From positions 1-64,000 of the forward strand of contig NZ_LXYI01000047.1 in assembly GCF_001650875.1 (NCBI RefSeq): 64,000 nucleotides of DNA. Direction: 5' to 3'. The notes beneath the pieces are model-generated. The model had not been told where the DNA came from. It saw only the letters and a list, made by a program, of their open reading frames with translations, and searched no databases. Positions within the stretch are counted from its first letter, which is position 1, and every line of letters begins with the position of its first letter. Position numbers and translations under genes: made by a program. The stretch is from Sulfitobacter sp. EhC04. Lineage in GTDB: Bacteria > Pseudomonadota > Alphaproteobacteria > Rhodobacterales > Rhodobacteraceae. Shown one piece after another: positions 57,267 to 64,000 of this stretch.

Positions 57267-57917
57267 ATGAGACGCCTTGCCGCCGAGGGGCTGGGCACCG
57301 CGATGCTGCTGGTCTCTGTCATCGGATCGGGGATCATGGGGGCGGCCCTGGCCGAGGGGAACGATGCAATCGCCCTGTTGGCCAATGCCATTGCCACGGG
57401 ATGTATGCTTTATGCCATTATCACCGTGCTGGGGCCGATTTCAGGCGCGCATTTCAACCCGGCGGTCACGCTTGCCTTTTACCTGCGGGGCGAGATGCCC
57501 GGCTGGGAAGCTCCGCTGTTTGTCGCAGCGCAGGTGACAGGGGCCGTGCTGGGGGTCTGGGCGGCGCATCTGATGTTCGATCTGCCGGTGTTGCAGGTCA
57601 GCCAGACCATGCACCGCACCGGTGCCGCGCAGTGGTTCTCCGAAGGCATCGCGACATTTGGCCTGTTGTTCGTCATTTTCGGCGGTCTGAAACACCGCGA
57701 GGAGGCGGTGCCGGTGCTGGTCGCGCTTTATATCACCGGGGCCTACTGGTTCACCGCCTCCACCAGTTTCGCCAACCCGGCGGTGACATTCGCACGCGGG
57801 TTCTCCGACACTTTTGCAGGCATCTATCCGGGCCATATCGCGGCTTTCGTCGCAGCGCAGATTGTCGCGGTGTTACTGGCCCATGTCATCCTGCGCGCGC
57901 TTTTCGACGACAGGTAG
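57267..57917 (+). CDS. Aquaporin / MIP-family channel
   Basis: 216 residues from the ATG at 57267 (AAGG upstream). Two N-P-A motifs are present, H-F-N-P-A-V-T and F-A-N-P-A-V-T, with R-G-F-S-D-T-F-A-G-I after the second, and six hydrophobic segments. The narrow selectivity residues resemble aquaporins associated with arsenite or metalloid efflux in alphaproteobacteria, but no ars genes are nearby, so the substrate is open. Confidence 0.9.
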   Translation: MRRLAAEGLGTAMLLVSVIGSGIMGAALAEGNDAIALLANAIATGCMLYAIITVLGPISGAHFNPAVTLAFYLRGEMPGWEAPLFVAAQVTGAVLGVWAAHLMFDLPVLQVSQTMHRTGAAQWFSEGIATFGLLFVIFGGLKHREEAVPVLVALYITGAYWFTASTSFANPAVTFARGFSDTFAGIYPGHIAAFVAAQIVAVLLAHVILRALFDDR

Positions 57918-57925
57918 CAAATTGA

Positions 57926-58024
57926 GCGGCTGCGCCGCATTCGATTTTGTCCGGGGGCTCTGCCCCGTCCTTTCGCTGCAAGCAGCAAAAGGACTACCCG
58001 GGATTTTCAGGGCCAAAAAGAAAA
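57926..58024. repeat. Dispersed hairpin repeat, copy 2
   Basis: Same element as at 32337-32414 (GCGGC-TGC-GCCGC, ATTCGAT, GGGGC-TCT-GCCCC, CCCGGGA, AGGGCCAAAAAGAAAA) but with an extra 28-bp stem-loop, GTCCTTTCGCTGC-aa-GCAGCAAAAGGAC (57966-57993). Again it fills a convergent gap, between aquaporin and the XRE-cupin gene. Confidence 0.75.
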
Positions 58025-58648
58025 TCAGACCAGCGAGGTGACCCAGAGGATCGTCGCATCCTCGGCAGAGGTGGAGACCACGTTGTGACCCATGGTGGCA
58101 TCGTAATAGGCGCTGTCGCCCCGGCGCATTTCCACCGGTTCGTAGAATTCGGTGTAGAGCATGATCACGCCGGTCAGCACATAGAGGAATTCCTCGCCGT
58201 CGTGGCGCACCCAGCCGTCGAACTCCTCCATCGTGCGGGCGCGGATGCGCGCGCGATAGGGCAACATCTGTTTCTTGCGCAGCGTCTCGCCCAGCAGTTC
58301 GTGCTCATATGTGGTGGTGGCCTTGGCCGCGCCCTCGCCCGACTTGGTGACCGCCATGCGGCCATTGATCTTTTCCGCAGCAGGCGGCGTGAACAGCTGC
58401 GGCACCGAGATTTCAAGCCCGGTGGCCAGTTTCTTGAGCGCCTCATAGGTCGGCGACATCTGGCTGTTTTCAATTTTTGACAGGGTGGAGCGGGCCAGCC
58501 CCGCCTGCCGTGCCGCCTGTTCCAGCGTCCAGCCGCGCGCCTTGCGCAATTCGCGCACCCGCGCGCCCAGGTCCAGGGGCGGGGCGGTTTCGGGGTCACC
58601 GCTGGCGCGTGCAATCTCGATCAGGCTGGCGTTTTGGCTCATTCCCAT
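58025..58648 (-). CDS. XRE-cupin transcriptional regulator
   Basis: 207 residues. HTH: R-V-R-E-L-R-K-A-R-G-W-T-L-E-Q-A-A-R-Q-A-G-L-A-R-S-T-L as a long match (residues 29-56 in part), then a C-terminal cupin with R-H-D-G-E-E-F-L-Y-V-L and G-D-S-A-Y-Y-D. These sense a small ligand through the cupin. It is divergent from the acyl-CoA ligase at 58707, a probable target. The region between (58649-58706) is short, so the promoters overlap. Confidence 0.88.
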   Translation of the reverse strand: MGMSQNASLIEIARASGDPETAPPLDLGARVRELRKARGWTLEQAARQAGLARSTLSKIENSQMSPTYEALKKLATGLEISVPQLFTPPAAEKINGRMAVTKSGEGAAKATTTYEHELLGETLRKKQMLPYRARIRARTMEEFDGWVRHDGEEFLYVLTGVIMLYTEFYEPVEMRRGDSAYYDATMGHNVVSTSAEDATILWVTSLV

Positions 58649-58706
58649 GCTTTAGCGCCACGCGGCGGTGCTTGCAACGCGCCACGTGCTGGGCTAGCGC
58701 GGTGGC

Positions 58707-60221
58707 ATGGCACAGACGACCGCAAAAACCGACTTCAATCTGGCGCAGCATGTGCTGCGGGCGGGTCTTGCCACGCCGGAAAAGGTGGCGCTGTCATTGC
58801 TGTCAGCAGACACATGCGACAACTGGAGCTTTGATCGGCTGACGCGGGCGGTACGCGGCACCGGGACAGGATTGCTGGCGGCAGGCCTTGCGCCGGGCGA
58901 CGTGGTGCTGATGCGTCTGGGCAATACGCCTGATTTCCCGATCGCCTATCTGGCTGCGCTGGCCGCAGGGCTGGTGCCGGTGCCCACCGCCGCCGCCCTG
59001 ACCAAGGGTGAAGTGGCCCGGCTGTTGCCGGGTCTGCGCCCTGCCGCCATCCTGCACGATCCCGATGTCCCCTGCCCGCCACATCCGGCGCGCATCACTC
59101 TGGACGATCTGCGCGCCATGCGGGACCTACCCGCCGTTGACTGGCATCTGGGCGATCCCGACAGGCTGGGCTATATCATCTATACCTCCGGCACATCCGG
59201 CAGACCCACCGCCGTGATGCATGCGCATCGTGCGATCCTGGCCCGGCAGATGATGTTTGACGGCTGGTACGGGCTGCGCCCGGATGACCGGATGTTGCAC
59301 GCCGGTGCCTTCAACTGGACCTATACGCTTGGGACCGGGTTGATGGACCCCTGGACGCGGGGTGCCACCGCGCTGATCCCCGCGCCCGGCACCCAGGCCG
59401 CCGATCTGCCCGGCCTGATGGCGCGGCATGGCGCGACCCTGTTCGCGGCGGCACCGGGCGTTTACCGGCAGTTGCTGAAAGGACGCGACCGCCTTGCCCT
59501 GCCCGATCTGCGCCATGGGCTGAGCGCGGGGGAAAAGCTGAACCCGGCGGTGCGGGACGCCTGGACCAAGGCCACCGGCACGCCGGTTTACGAGGCCTTT
59601 GGCATGTCGGAATGTTCCACCTTCATCTCCGGCTGCCCGGACCATCCGGCGACACCCGGCGCATTGGGCCGCGCGCAGGCGGGACGCCAGGTGGCGATCC
59701 TGACCGAAACCGGCCCCGCCGCAACCGGCGATGTGGGCACGATTGCCATTCACCGCGGCGATCCGGGCCTGATGCTGGGCTATCTTGGTGCGCCGGATCA
59801 GACCGAATCGCGGTTTCAGGGCGACTGGTTCCTGACCGGCGATCAGGGCGTGATGGATGCGGATGGGCAGATCACCTATCTGGGGCGGCGCGACGACATG
59901 ATGAACGCGGGCGGGTTTCGCGTCTCGCCGCTGGAGGTCGAGGCGGCGCTTGCCACCGCCCCCGGCGTGACCGGGGTGGGCGCGGCGGAGGTGGAGGTGA
60001 AACCCGGTGTCAGCGTGATCGCCGCCTTTTACACCGCGCCCGCCCCTCTGGACGACACGGCACTGGCCCGTTATGCGGAACAGACGCTGGCGCGTTACAA
60101 GCAACCGCGCCTTTACATTCACCTTGCCGCGCTGCCCACCGGGGCCAATGGCAAGCTCTTGCGGCGCAGGTTGCGCGCGGAATTCGAGGCCAGAAAAGAT
60201 GCCGGACCCGATCAAGCTTGA
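58707..60221 (+). CDS. Acyl-CoA synthetase (AMP-binding, benzoate-CoA ligase-like)
   Basis: 504 residues. I-I-Y-T-S-G-T-S-G-R-P-T is motif A3, where the usual Lys-Gly is Ala-Val (T-A-V-M); A5 is F-G-M-S-E-C, A7 W-F-L-T-G-D-Q, A8 G-R-R-D-D-M-M-N-A-G-G-F-R-V, and the A10 lysine is in T-G-A-N-G-K-L-L. Substrate unknown; the close neighbours do not settle it. Overlaps the FrnE-like gene by 23 nt. Confidence 0.85.
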   Translation: MAQTTAKTDFNLAQHVLRAGLATPEKVALSLLSADTCDNWSFDRLTRAVRGTGTGLLAAGLAPGDVVLMRLGNTPDFPIAYLAALAAGLVPVPTAAALTKGEVARLLPGLRPAAILHDPDVPCPPHPARITLDDLRAMRDLPAVDWHLGDPDRLGYIIYTSGTSGRPTAVMHAHRAILARQMMFDGWYGLRPDDRMLHAGAFNWTYTLGTGLMDPWTRGATALIPAPGTQAADLPGLMARHGATLFAAAPGVYRQLLKGRDRLALPDLRHGLSAGEKLNPAVRDAWTKATGTPVYEAFGMSECSTFISGCPDHPATPGALGRAQAGRQVAILTETGPAATGDVGTIAIHRGDPGLMLGYLGAPDQTESRFQGDWFLTGDQGVMDADGQITYLGRRDDMMNAGGFRVSPLEVEAALATAPGVTGVGAAEVEVKPGVSVIAAFYTAPAPLDDTALARYAEQTLARYKQPRLYIHLAALPTGANGKLLRRRLRAEFEARKDAGPDQA

Positions 60222-60837
60222 TATCATGTCAGACCCGATCTGCCCCTGGTGCTATATCGGGAAGGCCCAGCTTGACCGGGCCCTGCTGGACCATCCGGGC
60301 CACCCTTTCATCATTGAATGGCACCCGTTCCAGCTGAACCCGGACATGCCCGCCGAAGGGATGGACCGGCGCGCCTATCTTGAGAACAAGTTCGGCGGCA
60401 AGGAGGGTGCGGTGCGGGCCTATGCCCCGATCGTGGAGCATGCCGAAAAGGCCGGCCTGACGATCAACTTCGACCAGATGACACGCACGCCCAATACGCT
60501 GGATGCCCACAGGTTGATCCATTGGGCCGGGATCGAGGGCCGTCAGACAGCGGCAGTTTCCGCGCTGTTCAAGGCCTATTTCGTGGAGGCGCGCGACATC
60601 GGCGATGCCGAGGTGCTGGCCGATATTGCAGACGGTATCGAGATGGACGCAGGCGTCGTCACCCGGCTGCTGCAAACCGACGAGGACCGTCAGGCCATAC
60701 AGGACCGCGATGCCCACAGCCGCCAGATGGGGATCAACTCGGTCCCGACCTTTATCGTGGCGAACCAGCACGCGGTTCCCGGTGCGCAGCCCCCCGAGCT
60801 TTGGGCCAGGGTGATTTCGGAGCTTGCGGCCACGTAA
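60199..60837 (+). CDS. DsbA-fold FrnE-like thiol oxidoreductase
   Basis: 212 residues from the ATG at 60199. Active-site C-P-W-C near residue 15 (I-C-P-W-C-Y-I-G), the FrnE-type thioredoxin-fold insertion and G-I-N-S-V-P-T-F with the cis-proline near residue 180. Cytosolic (no signal peptide). FrnE proteins are linked to polyketide isomerisation or oxidative stress; the role here is unknown. Coupled to the acyl-CoA synthetase. Confidence 0.85.
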   Translation: MPDPIKLDIMSDPICPWCYIGKAQLDRALLDHPGHPFIIEWHPFQLNPDMPAEGMDRRAYLENKFGGKEGAVRAYAPIVEHAEKAGLTINFDQMTRTPNTLDAHRLIHWAGIEGRQTAAVSALFKAYFVEARDIGDAEVLADIADGIEMDAGVVTRLLQTDEDRQAIQDRDAHSRQMGINSVPTFIVANQHAVPGAQPPELWARVISELAAT

Positions 60838-60985
60838 AGCGCGAGTCAAATAAGGCATGACTATGGCAGATTGGCCACAGCCGACGGCCATGTCGCAACG
60901 GGGCTTTGCCAGCACCCCGACCCTGGCCTAACCTGATGGCACAATGGGGCAAAGACCCCTGAGCAGAACAGTTTGAGCGGGTAAA

Positions 60986-61171
60986 ATGACAGACATTCAG
61001 GCGACGCCGGACGGCGATACCGCATGGCATTCAGGCAAGGCTTTCATCATTCTTCCACCGTCCGAGGATGGCGGGGCAGCGGCGGCAGCGCCGGTGTTCT
61101 TCCCCCGACCCTCACCTGTTCAGGCGATCTGGCTGAAGGAATCCGGCCCGGTGCAGAGGACCGGCGCATGA
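60986..61171 (+). CDS. Possible small protein upstream of the nucleotidyltransferase-like gene
   Basis: 61 residues, GCGGGT before the ATG, and stop overlapping the next ATG (ATGA). Sequence: M-T-D-I-Q-A-T-P-D-G-D-T-A-W-H-S-G-K-A-F-like start, then Pro/Ala-rich. The coupling supports it, but nothing identifies a family. Confidence 0.42.
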   Translation: MTDIQATPDGDTAWHSGKAFIILPPSEDGGAAAAAPVFFPRPSPVQAIWLKESGPVQRTGA

Positions 61172-61572
61172 TCGGCCATGTGCCCTGCCGGGTGGTGCTG
61201 ACATATGGTGTATTTGACGATATCGGGCCACAAAACAGCGCGCGGCTGCGCCATCTGGGTCATCTTGGCCGCGAGCTGATCGTGGGCTGTGCCACCGATG
61301 CACTGTGTCTGCGCAGCGGAATCCACTGTGCCTTGCCCTATCATCAGCGGCGCGCAATGCTCGAACGCTCGCGCTTTGTGTCGCGGGTCATCGCGCAGGA
61401 GTGCTGGGACCAATTGCGCACCGACATCGTGAACTACAACGTGGGTGCCTTGGCGCTGGGTGATGTACCGGCGTTCGTCGAACTTCAGGGCTTGGGCGAC
61501 ATTGTTCAACTGCTTGAGATGCCCGAAGCGGCAGCGGAATTTTCTTGCGCGCAGACGCGTCTGGCGTCCTGA
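61168..61572 (+). CDS. Degenerate TagD-like nucleotidyltransferase
   Basis: 134 residues from the ATG at 61168. V-V-L-T-Y-G-V-F-D (residues 9-17), E-L-I-V-G-C-A-T-D (36-44), H-Q-R-R-A-M-L-E and A-L-A-L-G-D align well with glycerol-3-phosphate cytidylyltransferases. But the H-x-G-H that should follow Y-G-x-F-D is replaced by D-I-G-P-Q-N-S, and the C-terminal R-T-x-G-(I/S)-S-T motif is missing. So it is probably not a CTP-using enzyme; it may bind a nucleotide or polyol for regulation. Confidence 0.65.
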   Translation: MIGHVPCRVVLTYGVFDDIGPQNSARLRHLGHLGRELIVGCATDALCLRSGIHCALPYHQRRAMLERSRFVSRVIAQECWDQLRTDIVNYNVGALALGDVPAFVELQGLGDIVQLLEMPEAAAEFSCAQTRLAS

Positions 61573-61684
61573 ACATTAAAAATTTACGACCATTTTTATA
61601 AGTTGTTGTCTGACCTTCAACCATGAGTTATCCAGTCGCCGGAACGTGCCTGTCTTTGTTTCGGCACAATTGTCGGAGTACCCT

Positions 61685-62914
61685 GTGGAAAAGCCAAAGC
61701 AAAAACTGACAATCCACAGGGCAGAATTTGTCGGACTGATCGCGATGATGTTCGCCTCCATCGCGTTTTCCATTGATGCGATGCTGCCCGCGCTGCCGGA
61801 AATCTCGCGCGAATTGTCACCGGAACTTGCACATCGCGCGCCCCTGATCCTGACCGCCTTTGTATTTGGCATGGGATTGGGCACATTTGTGACCGGCCCG
61901 CTGTCGGATGCCTTTGGCCGCCGTCCGGTGATCTTTGGCGGTGTGGCGATATATATTATTGGCGCGATGGCGGCCTGGGCCAGTCATTCGCTCGAAGCCA
62001 TGCTGATCGCACGGGTGTTTCAGGGATTGGGTGCCTCAGGCCCCCGCGTGGTGGCCATCGCCGTGGTCCGCGATCTTTTCTCGGGCCGGGATATGGCCAA
62101 GATCGTATCTTTCATCATGCTGGTATTTACCCTGGTGCCGGCACTGGCCCCGATCCTGGGGTCGCTGATCATCGAAGTGTCGGACTGGCGCGGGATCTAC
62201 CTGGCGTTTGTCGCCTTTTCTGCGATCAGTGTGATCTGGATGGCCATCCGGTTGCCGGAGACCCTGCGCAAAGAAGACCGCCGCCCCCTGCGGCTGGGTC
62301 TTTTGGCCGATGCGGTCCGCGAGATCATGATGCACCGGACGGTGCGGTTGGCCATCGTTGTCCAGGCCATGGCCATGGCCATGTTCTTTTGCACCTTGAT
62401 GTTGATCCAGCCGGTCTATGCGCAGGTCTATGCCAGGGCAGAGAGTTTCCCCTATTGGTTCGGAGGCGTGGCTGTGATTGCGGGCGCATCGAGCATCCTC
62501 AATGCGGTATTGGTTGAACGCCTCGGAATGCGGCGGCTGGTCAGCGCGACCTTGTTCGGACAGATCCTGTTGTCAGGATTCATGTATTTTTCCGGGATCG
62601 CCGGGTCGGTCGGCGTGCTGGGTTTCGGCGCTTTCCTGTTCTGGCAATTGTGTCTTTTTGCCCAGGCCGGGCTGACGCTTGGCAACCTCAATGCCATCGC
62701 GATGGAACCGATGGGCCATATGGCGGGCATGGCGGCCTCTGTCATCGGGTCGATCTCGACCGTTCTGGCGGTGCTGATTGCCTCGCCCGTCGCGCTGATG
62801 TTCGCCGCAGATGTGTCTTTGCTGTTTGGGTCCGTTCTGATCATGGCCTGCGCCGCATGGGGCCTCATGCTGCTGTTGGCGCGAACCGAAGCGGGCTTTG
62901 CCCCGGCCGAATGA
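61685..62914 (+). CDS. MFS transporter, Bcr/CflA-type drug efflux
   Basis: 409 residues from the GTG at 61685, which has GGAG 6 nt upstream (an earlier GTG at 61646 would add 13 residues without a good site). Twelve hydrophobic segments; G-P-L-S-D-A-F-G-R-R-P is the loop 2-3 motif A, and G-A-S-G-P-R-V-V-A-I-A-V-V-R-D is the Bcr/CflA TM4-5 motif. It would expel drugs or other amphiphiles. A 112-bp gap to the previous gene. Confidence 0.9.
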   Translation: MEKPKQKLTIHRAEFVGLIAMMFASIAFSIDAMLPALPEISRELSPELAHRAPLILTAFVFGMGLGTFVTGPLSDAFGRRPVIFGGVAIYIIGAMAAWASHSLEAMLIARVFQGLGASGPRVVAIAVVRDLFSGRDMAKIVSFIMLVFTLVPALAPILGSLIIEVSDWRGIYLAFVAFSAISVIWMAIRLPETLRKEDRRPLRLGLLADAVREIMMHRTVRLAIVVQAMAMAMFFCTLMLIQPVYAQVYARAESFPYWFGGVAVIAGASSILNAVLVERLGMRRLVSATLFGQILLSGFMYFSGIAGSVGVLGFGAFLFWQLCLFAQAGLTLGNLNAIAMEPMGHMAGMAASVIGSISTVLAVLIASPVALMFAADVSLLFGSVLIMACAAWGLMLLLARTEAGFAPAE

Positions 62915-62994
62915 TCCGCCCCTTGCTGGGGGTGGTCCAATGGGTCGGCGGCGTTCGCGCCTGTTTCAAATGCGCCGCACGACGACAGCGCCGG

Positions 62995-64000
62995 TCACGA
63001 TACTTTCCTGACCTTCTTTTCCTTGGCAATCACATGCTCTGCCAGGTCACGCGCGATGGCAAAGGCGCCCTTGATCTTGTCGGCTTCTGATTTCCAGTCG
63101 CGGCGCACGACGATCTTGTTGTCCTTGACGCGTGCCAGCCCGCGCTGGTCCTGGATAAAGGCCACCAGCCCCTCGGGAGAGGCGAATTTGTCGTTGTGGA
63201 ACTGAATGGTCGCCCCTTTCGGGCCGCCGTCCAACTTGGCGATCCCGGCGCGTTTGCACATCGCCTTGATCCGCACCACCAGCATCAGCGTGTTGACCTC
63301 GCGCGGCAGCTTGCCGAAGCGGTCGATCAACTCGGCGGCAAAACCTTCCAGCTCCACCTTCGTGCTCAGCGCGGACAGGCGACGGTAGAGGCCCAGCCGC
63401 ACGTCGAGGTCCGGCACGAAATCCTCGGGGATCAGCACCGGCACGCCCAGATTGATCTGCGGCGCCCATTGCTCATCCGCCTCCGACAGGCCTTCCATCT
63501 CGCCCGCCTTGATCTTGGCAATCGCCTCTTCCAGCATGGATTGATACAGTTCAAACCCCACATCGCGCATCTGGCCTGACTGTTCCTCGCCCAGCAGGTT
63601 GCCCGCGCCGCGAATGTCCAGATCCTGGCTGGCGAGCGTGAACCCTGCCCCCAGCGTGTCGAGGCTGCCCAACACCCGCAGACGTTTTTCCGCCGTTGCC
63701 GTCAGCTTGGCGCGCGGCTTGGTGGTGAGATACGCATAGGCGCGGGTCTTTGACCGCCCGACCCGGCCCCGGATCTGATAGAGTTGCGCCAGACCAAACA
63801 TGTCGGCGCGGTGCACGATCATTGTATTGGCGGTGGGAATATCCAGCCCCGATTCAACGATGGTGGTGGCCAGCAAAACATCGAACTTGCCGTCATAAAA
63901 GGCATTCATCCGGTCATCCAGCTCGCCCGCCGCCATCTGGCCATGGGCGACCACATAGGACAGTTCCGGCAGTTGTTCCTTGAGAAAGGCTTCGATCTCG
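62995..64000 (-). CDS. mfd: Transcription-repair coupling factor, C-terminal part
   Basis: 335 codons are visible up to the right edge. Helicase motif V (T-T-I-V-E-S-G-L-D-I-P), motif VI (Q-I-R-G-R-V-G-R-S) and the TRCF C-terminal domain (R-L-G-L-Y-R-R-L, then I-D-R-F-G-K-L-P) identify Mfd, which removes RNA polymerase stalled at DNA lesions and recruits UvrA. The N-terminal UvrB-homology, RID and first helicase lobe are off the window. Confidence 0.96.
   Translation of the reverse strand, partial: EIEAFLKEQLPELSYVVAHGQMAAGELDDRMNAFYDGKFDVLLATTIVESGLDIPTANTMIVHRADMFGLAQLYQIRGRVGRSKTRAYAYLTTKPRAKLTATAEKRLRVLGSLDTLGAGFTLASQDLDIRGAGNLLGEEQSGQMRDVGFELYQSMLEEAIAKIKAGEMEGLSEADEQWAPQINLGVPVLIPEDFVPDLDVRLGLYRRLSALSTKVELEGFAAELIDRFGKLPREVNTLMLVVRIKAMCKRAGIAKLDGGPKGATIQFHNDKFASPEGLVAFIQDQRGLARVKDNKIVVRRDWKSEADKIKGAFAIARDLAEHVIAKEKKVRKVS

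Overview
The window looks like a chromosomal segment from a marine alphaproteobacterium of the Rhodobacteraceae (roseobacter-type). The reasons are the high GC content, the gene families present (a DmdB-like acyl-CoA ligase, Usg, DUF2855, an alphaproteobacterial GyrA), the pgi-pgl-zwf Entner-Doudoroff cluster and a family of hairpin-rich intergenic repeats. No species is claimed.

Bases 1 to about 28,116 are most of a temperate tailed-phage prophage whose left end lies outside the window. Reading leftwards (minus strand) from a central immunity region near 19.3 kb there is first a block of small regulatory and unknown genes (19.3-16 kb). Next come replication and recombination genes (nuclease, SNF2 helicase, RusA resolvase, DUF1376 replication protein; 16-12 kb). 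Last comes the packaging and head module (terminase, portal, protease-scaffold, decoration, lambda E-type capsid, connectors, tail terminator; 11-0.5 kb). The CI-like S24 repressor (plus strand) and a Cro-like gene (minus strand) face away from each other across ATGCAT-rich operators. A second ATGCAT cluster near 20.7 kb covers a rightward promoter. From there a plus-strand operon, almost every gene overlapping the next by ATGA, carries a YqaJ/lambda-exo nuclease, a DEDD exonuclease, an SSB-like protein, a cytosine-methyltransferase-like protein, an excisionase and a tyrosine integrase. The integrase ends about 30 bp before a 46-bp copy of the 3' half of a tRNA-Gly(CCC), which marks the right attachment site. 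Tail fibre, tail tube and lysis genes are not in the window.

The most notable prophage items are: a portal protein with a C-terminal two-histidine phosphoesterase domain resembling the anti-CBASS protein Acb1; an opposite-strand moron encoding a GIY-YIG/MUG113 nuclease-like domain fused to a HicB-type antitoxin and HTH; a free-standing ClpX-type zinc finger; a GapR-like protein; and a protease-scaffold gene with an internal in-frame start and strong ribosome binding site.

From 28.1 kb to the right edge is host chromosome. In order: a MerR regulator with a divergent zinc-ribbon protein; acyl-CoA ligase; GNAT; Na+/H+ antiporter; pgi-pgl-zwf; radical SAM enzyme; sulfotransferase-like protein; DUF2855; Usg; gyrA; a small secreted protein; M32 carboxypeptidase with ctaA; trmJ; a ThiE-like protein; hupE and DUF4198 divergent genes; psuK-psuG for pseudouridine breakdown; DUF502; a patatin-like hydrolase with 3-hydroxybutyrate dehydrogenase; an oligopeptide-type binding protein; aquaporin; an XRE-cupin regulator divergent from a second acyl-CoA ligase; a FrnE-like DsbA protein; a degenerate nucleotidyltransferase-like protein; an MFS transporter; and the C-terminal part of mfd.

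Two noncoding signals in the host part deserve attention: a four-unit, 14-bp-period array of the palindrome GACATGTC upstream of ctaA, and a probable small RNA (about 77 nt, two hairpins and a 9-U terminator) on the minus strand at about 55.16-55.23 kb.
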